DNA of 64,000 bases from UBA1161 sp002311745 (GTDB lineage Bacteria > Planctomycetota > Phycisphaerae > Tepidisphaerales > Tepidisphaeraceae), in the NCBI GenBank assembly GCA_050018415.1, contig JBEKAB010000009.1, positions 49,259 through 113,258 on the forward strand, written 5' to 3'. This document shows, piece by piece, positions 50,219 through 57,339 of this stretch; position 1 is the stretch's first letter, and the number at the start of each line of letters is the position of its first letter. Position numbers and translations under genes: made by a program. The notes beneath the pieces are model-generated. The model ran no database searches, had not been told where the DNA came from, and saw nothing but the letters and a program-made list of their open reading frames with translations.

Positions 50219-51142
50219 CTACATCCGGGCGGCGGCAACAGGCAACGTCGCGGCGTGAACTTCTTCGACCGTGATGTCGGACAGCGGCTGGCGATGCAGG
50301 ACCGTGACGCGCGGGCCCAGGGGCCGCCAGACGGCGGGGTCGCTGGGGCCAAACAGCGCCACCGTGGGCAAGCCGATGATGGCCGCAAGGTGCGTCGGCC
50401 CACTGTCGTTGCCGACAAAGGCCGCCGCCTGGCAAAGCTCGCCCAGCAGATCGACGTAGGTCGCGGGGCGCGCCACCGGAGCGGCGGATTCGATCCGCGC
50501 GATCGCCTGGGCCGGCCAGCGATCCAGCTCCACTTCGCCGAGGAGGAATTGGCACGATCCGCCCCCAGCGCGGATTTTTTCGGCCAGCTTCAGGTAGGCC
50601 TCCAGCGGCCAGCATTTATCGCGCGAGCCGCTGCCGGGATGGATCAGCACGCGCTTGTCCGCAAACGCCAACGTGCCGACGCCCCTGGCGGAGATGGAAG
50701 AAAGCACCTGGCGCACGGCGGCCTGCACGGTTGGGCGGTCCGTGAGAGCATCCAACAAAACCTCGGATGCGTGGCTGCCAGACAGATGGAGCCGCAAGTC
50801 GATCGGCACGATATCCGCCTGCGGGGCGATCGAGCACACCGCGCTGGTCCACGGGTCGGACGGCCCGGCGACGTATGTGAAAATGTCATGTGTGTCGCGC
50901 AGTTTTTCGCGGCAGCGCTCCGGCAGTTGCTCGGCATCGCCGAAGAGATGATGCCAACCCAATTCGACGTCGGTCGCTTCCAGGCGCAGCACTCGCTCGA
51001 CCAACTCGCCCTTGTGCTTTTGGGTGACGTAGAGGATGCGGCTTTGGGGATACAGCCTCCCCAGGGCCAAGCCCAGAGGCCAACTGAGCACGAAATCGCC
51101 CAGGGCCCCGGCATGAAAGATCAACACGTTGCGGCGGAACAT
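50219..51142 (-). CDS. GT9-family glycosyltransferase (heptosyltransferase-like)
   Basis: A 307-residue protein of the ADP-heptose:LPS heptosyltransferase family (GT9, GT-B fold). It opens VLIFHAGALGDFVLSWPLGL and contains the nucleotide-sugar part VLIHPGSGSRDKCWPLEAYL and the C-terminal FVGNDSGPTHLAAIIGLPTV. ALFGPSDPAVWRPLGP follows. Such enzymes add sugars to lipopolysaccharide or related cell-surface glycans at the inner face of the membrane. The acceptor is unknown. It is followed within 10 bp by the amidohydrolase gene. An AT-rich palindrome at 51151-51185 separates it from mnmA. Confidence 0.88.
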   Translation of the reverse strand: MFRRNVLIFHAGALGDFVLSWPLGLALGRLYPQSRILYVTQKHKGELVERVLRLEATDVELGWHHLFGDAEQLPERCREKLRDTHDIFTYVAGPSDPWTSAVCSIAPQADIVPIDLRLHLSGSHASEVLLDALTDRPTVQAAVRQVLSSISARGVGTLAFADKRVLIHPGSGSRDKCWPLEAYLKLAEKIRAGGGSCQFLLGEVELDRWPAQAIARIESAAPVARPATYVDLLGELCQAAAFVGNDSGPTHLAAIIGLPTVALFGPSDPAVWRPLGPRVTVLHRQPLSDITVEEVHAATLPVAAARM

Positions 51143-51150
51143 CGCTCAAT

Positions 51151-51185
51151 TCTGAAATCTCAAATTTGAAATTTCAAATTTCAGA
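51151..51185. repeat. AT-rich palindrome between mnmA and the GT9 gene
   Basis: TCTGAAAT...ATTTCAGA encloses further AAATTTGAAATTTCAAATTT symmetry over 35 nt. It is a dispersed repeat type or a weak terminator after mnmA. Confidence 0.6.
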
Positions 51186-51186
51186 T

Positions 51187-52299
51187 TCAATCCATCGCCT
51201 GCTCGATCCACCCGCCGCCGAGCAGAACGTCGCCGTCGTAAACAACAACGGCCTGACCGGGGGTGATGGCCGATTGCGGCTGATCGAAACGGACGGTCAT
51301 GCGGCCATCCGCCGTCGCGGCCACCTCGGCCGGCTGCGGATCGTGGTTGTAGCGAATCTTGGCGGAGCATCGCAAGGGCGGACCGTCCACGATCACGCGA
51401 TCACTGAGCCAATTGGCCTGCGCGGCCACCAATCCCCGCCGCAGCAGGGCCTGCTTTGGTCCCACCGTGACGCGATTGGAAGCGGGGTCGATGGCGGTGA
51501 CGTACACCGGCCGGCCCAGGGCCAGGCGCACGCCCTTGCGCTGGCCGATGGTGAAATGCTGATGGCCCTCGTGGCGGCCGACGACGGCGCCATCCGCCAA
51601 AACCAATTCGCCGCTGCGCACCGCTTGCCCGCTTCGCCGCTTGAGCAGGCCGGCGTAATCCTGGTCGGGAACGAAACAGATTTCCTGCGAGTCGGGCTTG
51701 TTGTACACGGGCAGATTCAATTCCTCGGCGATGGCGCGGACCTGCGGCTTTTCATATTCGCCGATGGGCAGGAGCATCCGGTCGAGCATCTTTGGCGACA
51801 TGCCGAACAAAACGTAGCTTTGGTCCTTGCGCGGATCGCGGGAGCGCAGGAGCGACTTTCGGCCGGTGGCCGGATCGACGCCGACGCGGGCGTAATGTCC
51901 GGAGGCCACGAAATCCGCCCCCACGGCTTCGGCATAGCGGGCCAGGCGGCCGAACTTGAGCCAGTCGTTGCAGCGCACACAGGGGTTGGGCGTTCGGCCG
52001 CGGTTGTATTCGTCGACGAAATAGTCGATCACGCGCGAGAATTCGTCCTGGAAATTGAGCACGTAAAACGGGATGCCCAGCACGCCGGCCACGCGGCGCG
52101 CATCGGCGGCGTCCAGGACCGAGCAGCATCCCTGGCGGTGCCCCGAGGCATCTTCGGCCACTTCCACGCCGTTGGGCGAGCCCAGGCGCAGAAATGCGCC
52201 GAGACAATCGTATCCCTGGCGCACGAGCAGGGCCGCGGCGACGGAGCTGTCCACTCCGCCGCTCATCGCCACCACCACCTTGGGTCGCGCCGTCACCAT
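51187..52299 (-). CDS. mnmA: tRNA-specific 2-thiouridylase
   Basis: A 370-residue enzyme that puts sulfur on uridine 34 of tRNA-Lys, -Glu and -Gln. The start is ATG 52299 (MVTARPKVVVAMSGGVDSSV); the longer frame adds non-conserved residues. The PP-loop is SGGVDSS (13-19). The two catalytic cysteines are C107 in TPNPCVRCN and C208 in SQEICFVPD. GHYARV and the C-terminal beta-barrel part FTIGQRKGVRLALGRPVYVT are standard. Its sulfur comes from a cysteine desulfurase relay not present in this window. Confidence 0.95.
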   Translation of the reverse strand: MVTARPKVVVAMSGGVDSSVAAALLVRQGYDCLGAFLRLGSPNGVEVAEDASGHRQGCCSVLDAADARRVAGVLGIPFYVLNFQDEFSRVIDYFVDEYNRGRTPNPCVRCNDWLKFGRLARYAEAVGADFVASGHYARVGVDPATGRKSLLRSRDPRKDQSYVLFGMSPKMLDRMLLPIGEYEKPQVRAIAEELNLPVYNKPDSQEICFVPDQDYAGLLKRRSGQAVRSGELVLADGAVVGRHEGHQHFTIGQRKGVRLALGRPVYVTAIDPASNRVTVGPKQALLRRGLVAAQANWLSDRVIVDGPPLRCSAKIRYNHDPQPAEVAATADGRMTVRFDQPQSAITPGQAVVVYDGDVLLGGGWIEQAMD

Positions 52300-52895
52300 G
52301 GCCGGATTATATCTCCGCTGGGCGGAGACAGGGCGGCAAACAATCACCTATGACAATCCGGTGGCAGTGACCGATAATGTCGATTAAACGACCGTCGAGG
52401 TGGATCGGATGACTTCCGAGCCGGAGCAAAGATATGTTCCGCAGCATCCGCTGCGGTGGCTGCCGGAAATCAAGACGCTGGTGAGCAGGCGATTGCAGCC
52501 TTTCTCCTCCCCCGGTAATCCCAACTTTTTTCATCTTCGGCGTAACTTCTTGTCTGGCACGTTCTAATATCACCGCGGAGTGCGCAGAGCGCGCAGAGAC
52601 GACGCAGTGCCACGGCCACCGACGTATTTCTCGGCGTTCTCAGCGATCTCCGCGGTGACATCTTGCGTTTCGAGCGCGCGGATAGCAGCCCTGAAAATGA
52701 AGGACTTACAGCACAGATGAAAAAAGTTGGGTAATCCGGGGGAGGTTGGGTCGGGGTTTGCCGATATCGCGTGAAATCGCAACTTAGCACTCGACGGCAA
52801 CTCTCTTCGAACCCCCACCTCGTTCCTCCCCCGGAGTACCGGAGGAGGAGGAAATGCGGCCTCCCGAAAATATTGACAGACCCGCGGTCGGGGAA
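52300..52895. other. Intergenic region with MITE-like element
   Basis: No supported gene in 596 bp. The region is dominated by the 240-bp element at 52506-52745. Further CCTCCCCCGG words with an inverted partner GTACCGGAGGAGG are at 52827-52850. Confidence 0.5.
52506..52745. mobile_element. MITE-like element with 31-bp terminal inverted repeats
   Basis: The left end (52506-52536) begins CCTCCCCCGGTAATCCCAAC. The right end (52715-52745), read inverted, begins CCTCCCCCGGATTACCCAAC. 27 of 31 bases match, the four differences being the flipped TAAT/ATTA core. Inside lies a second inverted pair, TCACCGCGGAG (52570-52580) and CTCCGCGGTGA (52648-52658). No coding capacity. No obvious target-site duplication was seen. 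Confidence 0.55.
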
Positions 52896-54170
52896 TCAGC
52901 CGATCTTTTCGCGTCCGCCGAGATACGGACGCAGAGCCTCGGGAATCGTGACGCTGCCGTCGGCGTTCTGGTAGTTCTCCAGGATGGAGATCAATATGCG
53001 CGGACTGGCGATCACCGTGTTGTTCAGCGTGTGGCAGTAACGGACCTTGCCGTCCGTGTCGCGGTAGCGGAGATTCAGGCGGCGGGCTTGAAAATCGTAG
53101 AAACGCGACGCCGAGTGCGTTTCGCCGTAGTTTTTGCGGGAGGGCATCCAGGTTTCGATGTCGTACTTGGCCGCCTGGCCCTGGCCCAGATCGCCAGTGC
53201 AGACGACGACGACGCGGTACGGCAACTTCAGCCGCTGCACGACGTCCTCGGCATTGGCGAGGATGGCCTGGTGCCAGCGCTTCGATTCCTCGACGTCGTT
53301 CCTGCAAATGATGACCTGCTCGACCTTGTCGAACTGGTGAATGCGGTAGAGGCCGGCGGTGTCCTTGCCATAGGTGCCGGCTTCGCGGCGAAAACAGGAA
53401 CTGGTGGCGACGTATCTTCTGGGCAGCGAGGCGACATCCAGCGTCTCGTTCATGTGATAGGCCGTCAGGGACACCTCGGCGGTGCCCACGAGGTAGACGG
53501 GCGGGTCCTCGTTGGTCATGGCGTAGGATTGCTCGCGGCCGATGGGGAAGTAGCCGGTGCCTTCCATCGGCTCAGCGCGCACGAGGACGGGGACGGTCAT
53601 GGGCACGAAGCCGCGCTCGAGCATCATGTCCTGCGCCAGCCGCAGGACGGCTTGGTGCAATAGTGTGCCAAGGCCGAGCAGAAAATAGCTGCGCGTTCCG
53701 GCGAGCTTTACGCCGCGTTCGATGTCGATCAGGCCGAGCTTGGCCCCCAGGGTCACGTGATCCTTGGGCTCAAAATCGAATGGGCGGACTTCGCCCCAGC
53801 GCTTGATTTCGACGTTTTCGCTGTCGTCTTTGCCGAGCGGGACGTCCTCATCGGGCGGCTGGGGGACCTGCAAAAGCAGCGGCCGCAACTGCGCCTCGGC
53901 CGATTTCCAGCGCTGCTCGGCCTGCTTGACCTGATCCTTCAGCGCCGAGACTTTGGCGATGGCGGCCTGCTTCTGATCCGGGTCTTTGAGGCGGCCGATC
54001 TGTTTGGAGGCTTCGTTTTGCTCGGCGCGGAGCTTCTCGAATTCCTGTTGAAGTTTAAGAAGGGCGCTGTCCAGATCGAGGACGGCCGCGACATCGACCT
54101 GAATTTTCTTGAGCTCCGCGGCGCGCCGATATTTCTCCGGGTTTTCGCGCAGGAGCTTGATGTCAATCAT
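52896..54170 (-). CDS. serS: Seryl-tRNA synthetase
   Basis: A 424-residue class II synthetase that charges tRNA-Ser. The start at ATG 54170 gives the standard MIDIKLLRENPEKYRRAAEL. The antiparallel coiled-coil arm spans about residues 25-100. Motif 2 is CFRREAGTYGKDTAGLYRIH. The motif 3 region reads GETHSASRFYDFQARRLNLR followed by HTLNNTVIASPRILISILEN. In most bacteria these are EISSCSNxxDFQARR and LNGSGLAxGR, so this belongs to a divergent SerRS subgroup. It lies 4 bp after rpsG in the ribosomal-protein operon. A complete, functional gene is expected. Confidence 0.94.
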   Translation of the reverse strand: MIDIKLLRENPEKYRRAAELKKIQVDVAAVLDLDSALLKLQQEFEKLRAEQNEASKQIGRLKDPDQKQAAIAKVSALKDQVKQAEQRWKSAEAQLRPLLLQVPQPPDEDVPLGKDDSENVEIKRWGEVRPFDFEPKDHVTLGAKLGLIDIERGVKLAGTRSYFLLGLGTLLHQAVLRLAQDMMLERGFVPMTVPVLVRAEPMEGTGYFPIGREQSYAMTNEDPPVYLVGTAEVSLTAYHMNETLDVASLPRRYVATSSCFRREAGTYGKDTAGLYRIHQFDKVEQVIICRNDVEESKRWHQAILANAEDVVQRLKLPYRVVVVCTGDLGQGQAAKYDIETWMPSRKNYGETHSASRFYDFQARRLNLRYRDTDGKVRYCHTLNNTVIASPRILISILENYQNADGSVTIPEALRPYLGGREKIG

Positions 54171-54174
54171 GACC

Positions 54175-54651
54175 CTACCAGGCGAAATGGGCAAAGGCCT
54201 TGTTGGCTTCGGCCATGCGGTGGGTGTTCTCGCGGGTGCTCATGGCCTTGCCCTCTTTCTTGAAGGCGGCCATGAGCTCATCGGCGAGGCGGTCGGCCAT
54301 GGACCGGCCGCCGGATTCCCGGCAGGCCTGCAAAATCCACCGGAAGGCCAGGCTCTGCTGGCGGCGCTTGTTGACTTGCATCGGCACCTGATAGTTGGCC
54401 CCGCCGACGCGCCGGCTGCGCACCTCGACGTACGGCTTGACGTTGTTCACCGCGGTCTCGAACAGTTCCAGCACCGGCACGTCCTTGACCTTCTTGGAAA
54501 TCTGATCCATGGCGCCGTAGACCACCCGCCGCGCCACCGTCTTCTTGCCCTGCCACATCAGGCAATTGATGAACTTGCTGACCAGCTTGCTGTTGTAGCG
54601 CGGGTCAGGCTTGAGAGTGTCTTCCGAGGCGGTGAATTTTTTGTAAGCCAT
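54175..54651 (-). CDS. rpsG: 30S ribosomal protein S7
   Basis: A 158-residue primary rRNA-binding protein of the small subunit head. It has SKFINCLMWQGKKTVARRVV, LFETAVNNVKPYVEVRSRRV and GGANYQVPMQVNKRRQQSLA, then the C-terminal MSTRENTHRMAEANKAFAHF. Length and motifs are standard. AGGA lies 8 bases before the start. The usual str operon order rpsL-rpsG is kept, but a 43-codon membrane-protein gene lies between them and serS follows in place of fusA. Confidence 0.97.
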   Translation of the reverse strand: MAYKKFTASEDTLKPDPRYNSKLVSKFINCLMWQGKKTVARRVVYGAMDQISKKVKDVPVLELFETAVNNVKPYVEVRSRRVGGANYQVPMQVNKRRQQSLAFRWILQACRESGGRSMADRLADELMAAFKKEGKAMSTRENTHRMAEANKAFAHFAW

Positions 54652-54661
54652 GCTTTCGATC

Positions 54662-54793
54662 CTAACGACGCAGCCACCAGATAATGGCGGCGATCACGGC
54701 GAGAACAACGACGCCGAAGAAAATCAGATTTTTCAGGTTCGCGGCGTAGCCCTGCGTATCCAGTTGGGCGTCGGCCAGGAACTGCACCATCAT
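54662..54793 (-). CDS. 43-residue single-pass membrane microprotein in the str operon
   Basis: This short gene fills the gap between rpsL (6 bp) and rpsG (10 bp) on the same strand. The product starts MMVQFLADAQLDTQGYAANL, continues KNLIFFG, and then has one membrane segment, VVVLAVIAAIIWW, ending LRR. The amphipathic start, single hydrophobic helix and terminal Arg-Arg are what a real N-out/C-in or N-in small membrane protein shows, and codon use follows the neighbours. ATG 54793 and ATG 54790 are both possible starts, without a strong ribosome site, so coupling to rpsL is likely. No family was recognised. Confidence 0.65.
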   Translation of the reverse strand: MMVQFLADAQLDTQGYAANLKNLIFFGVVVLAVIAAIIWWLRR

Positions 54794-54799
54794 GAACGA

Positions 54800-55171
54800 C
54801 TACTTGCCAGCCTTGGCTCCGTACTTGCTGCGACTGCGTTTGCGGCCGTCGACGCCCAGGGCGTCGAGCGTGCCGCGGATCACATGATAGCGCACCCCCG
54901 GGAGATCGCGCACGCGGCCGCCGCGCACCAGCACGATGCTGTGCTCCTGCAGGTTGTGCTCCTCGCCGGGAATGTACGCCGTCACTTCGCGCCCGTTGCT
55001 CAGCCGCACCCGCGCGATCTTCCGCAGCGCCGAATTGGGCTTCTTGGGCGTCATCGTCTTGACCTGTAGACACACCCCCCGCTTCTGGGGGCAGGCGTCC
55101 AAGTCTTTGACCTTATTGATTCGCGGCAGACTTCGCCGCGGCTTCTTGATCAACTGATTGATGGTCGGCAT
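54800..55171 (-). CDS. rpsL: 30S ribosomal protein S12
   Basis: A 123-residue decoding-centre protein. Start ATG 55171 is 6 bases after AAGGAT and gives MPTINQLIKKPRRSLPRINK; longer frames are not conserved. The streptomycin-region residues are in VKTMTPKKPNSALRKIARVR and then YIPGEEHNLQEHSIVLVRGG RVRDLPGVRYHVIRG. It is the first gene of the local operon (rpsL, microprotein, rpsG, serS). The lysine of KPNSALRK is the usual one. Confidence 0.97.
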   Translation of the reverse strand: MPTINQLIKKPRRSLPRINKVKDLDACPQKRGVCLQVKTMTPKKPNSALRKIARVRLSNGREVTAYIPGEEHNLQEHSIVLVRGGRVRDLPGVRYHVIRGTLDALGVDGRKRSRSKYGAKAGK

Positions 55172-55483
55172 GCAAATCCTTGCTTTAGTGCAACAATGGA
55201 AGGAGGAAAGTATATGAAACTGCCCGTTCGCATTCAAGTTCGGCCAGTGGGGCGCTCTAAGGGGATGTGTGAGTAACTGTTTGCCGTCTTCGTGTGGCGA
55301 CGACGGATTTTTCTGAGTTTTTTGGCGAAGCCGAGATCGGATCGCTGCATGGACCGCGCTCGGAAGCTCTGCTTTTATGGGCGATTCCGGCACGTTAAAC
55401 AATTATCCCGGCACTGCCCGAAAATTGATACCCGATAACTAGCGCCGGCGCGGAATGAACGGTTCCCGGGAAGCGATCGCACC
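55172..55483. other. Upstream region of rpsL
   Basis: 312 bp without a supported gene. It presumably contains the rpsL promoter on the minus strand, but no clear -35/-10 pair could be chosen. No S12-autoregulatory structure was recognised. Confidence 0.4.
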
Positions 55484-56104
55484 TCATGGTGCTGTGGCCG
55501 GCGGTGGCCGTCCATACCAAGGGCTCGTGGTCATTCCCGCAAACGCCTTATTGAACTGTTCTTCCATGGCGCTGTCCATGGCAGCGATAGCCTGGGAGCG
55601 ATGCTCCCAGGCAAAAAAGGTATCGTTGTACCCAGAGTACTTCGCGCTCCTGAACGAATTGAGATAGACCGTTCGGCCCGCACGATTCTTCACGGTCCAT
55701 CGCATGCGTAGTACCGCTCCTTCCAAACCGACGCCCACCTGCTCGGGTTCCGGGATGACCAGAACATCCAGATCGGGGCTCATCTGGGTTGGATCGGGCG
55801 AATTCACCAAGACGGCGTGCTGAAATGCCCGGCGCACGACCGTTTCCGAGTCGGCGGCGAGCGCCGGCCCGAGAACGGCGTACTGCGTGTTCAAGGAGAT
55901 GAGGGTACCCTCGCGCCACATCGGAACCTGTAACCTGCAGAGTACCGGGCTCAGATAGAGTCCCGCCCTCAGAGGGATGTTGCCTGGCGGGCCGGCCAGC
56001 GCGGGGTGTGGCTTGATCTCGTTCATCGTCTTGCATCCGCCCGCCGCCGCGACGACGAGGAGCAGCGGAGTGACCCATCCAGAAAAGGGAATTCGTGCTT
56101 CCAT
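55484..56104 (-). CDS. Hypothetical lipoprotein
   Basis: A 206-residue protein with signal peptide and lipobox (VTPLLLVVAAAGGC). The mature part has PLRAGLYLSPVLCRLQVPMW, a hydrophobic strand region DVLVIPEPEQVGVGLEGAVL, and an aromatic-rich segment (SAKYSGYNDTFFAWEHRSQA) before a Pro-rich tail. No family was recognised. The general plan (short barrel-like strands after a lipobox) resembles envelope lipoproteins that process an endogenous ligand. It is followed upstream by a second lipoprotein gene on the same strand, 44 bp apart, so the two are probably cotranscribed. Confidence 0.7.
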   Translation of the reverse strand: MEARIPFSGWVTPLLLVVAAAGGCKTMNEIKPHPALAGPPGNIPLRAGLYLSPVLCRLQVPMWREGTLISLNTQYAVLGPALAADSETVVRRAFQHAVLVNSPDPTQMSPDLDVLVIPEPEQVGVGLEGAVLRMRWTVKNRAGRTVYLNSFRSAKYSGYNDTFFAWEHRSQAIAAMDSAMEEQFNKAFAGMTTSPWYGRPPPATAP

Positions 56105-56148
56105 AACAGGTTCCTATCCCCAGGCGTCGAGCGAATCATATCGGCCCA

Positions 56149-56814
56149 CTACTTGAGGTCGACCGTGAATATGATTTCTCGACCAGAAACCAGATCACTC
56201 ACCCGCACCGTCAACGGCCCGAGATTTCCGATGTCCGCACGTTGGCGGACGCGGAAATAGACGAAACCGCAGTCGGATTCGCCAGGGAAAAGCGTCCGAT
56301 CGATCAGCGCACGGTTGGTGATCGCCTGGTTGGTGATGTTGATGTTGGCAATGTCCTTCCCGGCAGGCACGCCCGCCAAGGCCGGAATAAGTGCGACGGG
56401 AGCGAGTGGCGCCACGGCACACATCGCGGAACTGATGTTCGCCATATCGACTGCCCAACCGTGTTGAGGGGCCAAAGCGGCCCCAGAGGCGATTGCGTCG
56501 CGCGTCGCGCCTCCTGGTAGGGCCAAACCGAATTCTTCTTTGCAGATCAAGCACCCGCCCACGGGCCGGTGGTTTTCAACGACGATCAGGACTGGCAGAA
56601 CGCCGACATCAAGCAGGTCGGCGCGGAAGGCGCTCATGAGTCGGTCGTGCTCGACATAAGGATCGGCGGCGATAACCAAGCCCGATTGCTCGATCCGATG
56701 AGGATACTGATAAGCGGAGGTCGGGATGATTGGAGGCGGCGGACTGTTATGACTGCACCCCAGCGCCGTTAAGATGACCGGGTGCAGTAGGCAAATTCTC
56801 AAGGCCTTTAACAT
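56149..56814 (-). CDS. Hypothetical lipoprotein
   Basis: A 221-residue protein with signal and lipobox (LLHPVILTALGC). The first part reads QSGLVIAADPYVEHDRLMSA followed by FRADLLDVGVLPVLIVVENH, a wording found in several uncharacterised bacterial lipoproteins. A hydrophobic Ala/Pro-rich segment, AVAPLAPVALIPALAGVPAG, could be membrane-associated. The C-terminal part NRALIDRTLFPGESDCGFVY is beta-rich. The gene precedes the other lipoprotein gene at 55484-56104 and probably shares its promoter. Function is unknown. Confidence 0.7.
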   Translation of the reverse strand: MLKALRICLLHPVILTALGCSHNSPPPPIIPTSAYQYPHRIEQSGLVIAADPYVEHDRLMSAFRADLLDVGVLPVLIVVENHRPVGGCLICKEEFGLALPGGATRDAIASGAALAPQHGWAVDMANISSAMCAVAPLAPVALIPALAGVPAGKDIANINITNQAITNRALIDRTLFPGESDCGFVYFRVRQRADIGNLGPLTVRVSDLVSGREIIFTVDLK

Positions 56815-57339
56815 GGCACGTTCTTCCGCGAAGGTGCCCGTCGACCCGCAAACCGAGGCTATTATACTGCTCTTTACGTTCCTTGCCTATGCAGCGAGAT
56901 AAGGGGTGTAACAGGAGCGGCACGATGCGATTCATGACCGGCGGCCGTACGTGGGGCTGTGCCCTGAGGTATCCGTTTAACCAAAGAGATGCCGTGGAAT
57001 CAAAGGTTCAGCGGATTGGGATATGGCGAATTCAAAGGGGTAGCCGAATTCAAATCGCCTGAGACGCAAGTCAACCGTTTTTGGCGAGGCATAAGGCTGT
57101 TCTCCACCGCGCATTTGGTTTGACGATTCTAAAGGGTCGGAAGCGACTCGCACCTAAGAATTGCGCCCCTTCGGTAACTGTTCGCCCTGCTAACTATGTC
57201 TGAAAAACCCGAGGTAACCTGCAGATGTCCATTCTTCTGGCGCGGCCGACATCCCGAAAGAACCGGAGAAACCAGATCCCGCGACGCGATGGCGGTTAAC
57301 AGTCACGTGTGTGAAAAGTCGCTTCGGGGCGCGTACCAT
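56815..57339. other. Divergent intergenic region
   Basis: 525 bp between a minus-strand lipoprotein gene and the TIGR03790-type gene. GGCAC/GTGCC near 56815-56841 forms a small stem. No RNA gene, repeat or convincing promoter pair was recognised; an in-frame extension of the downstream gene back to 57196 is possible but looks non-coding. Confidence 0.4.

Noticed and set aside
52409..52567. 52-codon plus-strand frame (MTSEPEQRYVPQHPLRW...)
   Set aside because: Its second half is translated from the inverted end of the MITE-like element and no ribosome site is present; the first half alone is too short to support.
52570..53307. Minus-strand frame containing TAEIAENAEKY
   Set aside because: Translation of the CACCGCGGAG-type dispersed repeat plus antisense of serS; not a gene.
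55214..55276. 20-codon plus-strand frame MKLPVRIQVRPVGRSKGMCE with a perfect GGAGG ribosome site
   Set aside because: Lies in the rpsL upstream region with no neighbour on its strand; tempting ribosome site, but nothing else supports expression.
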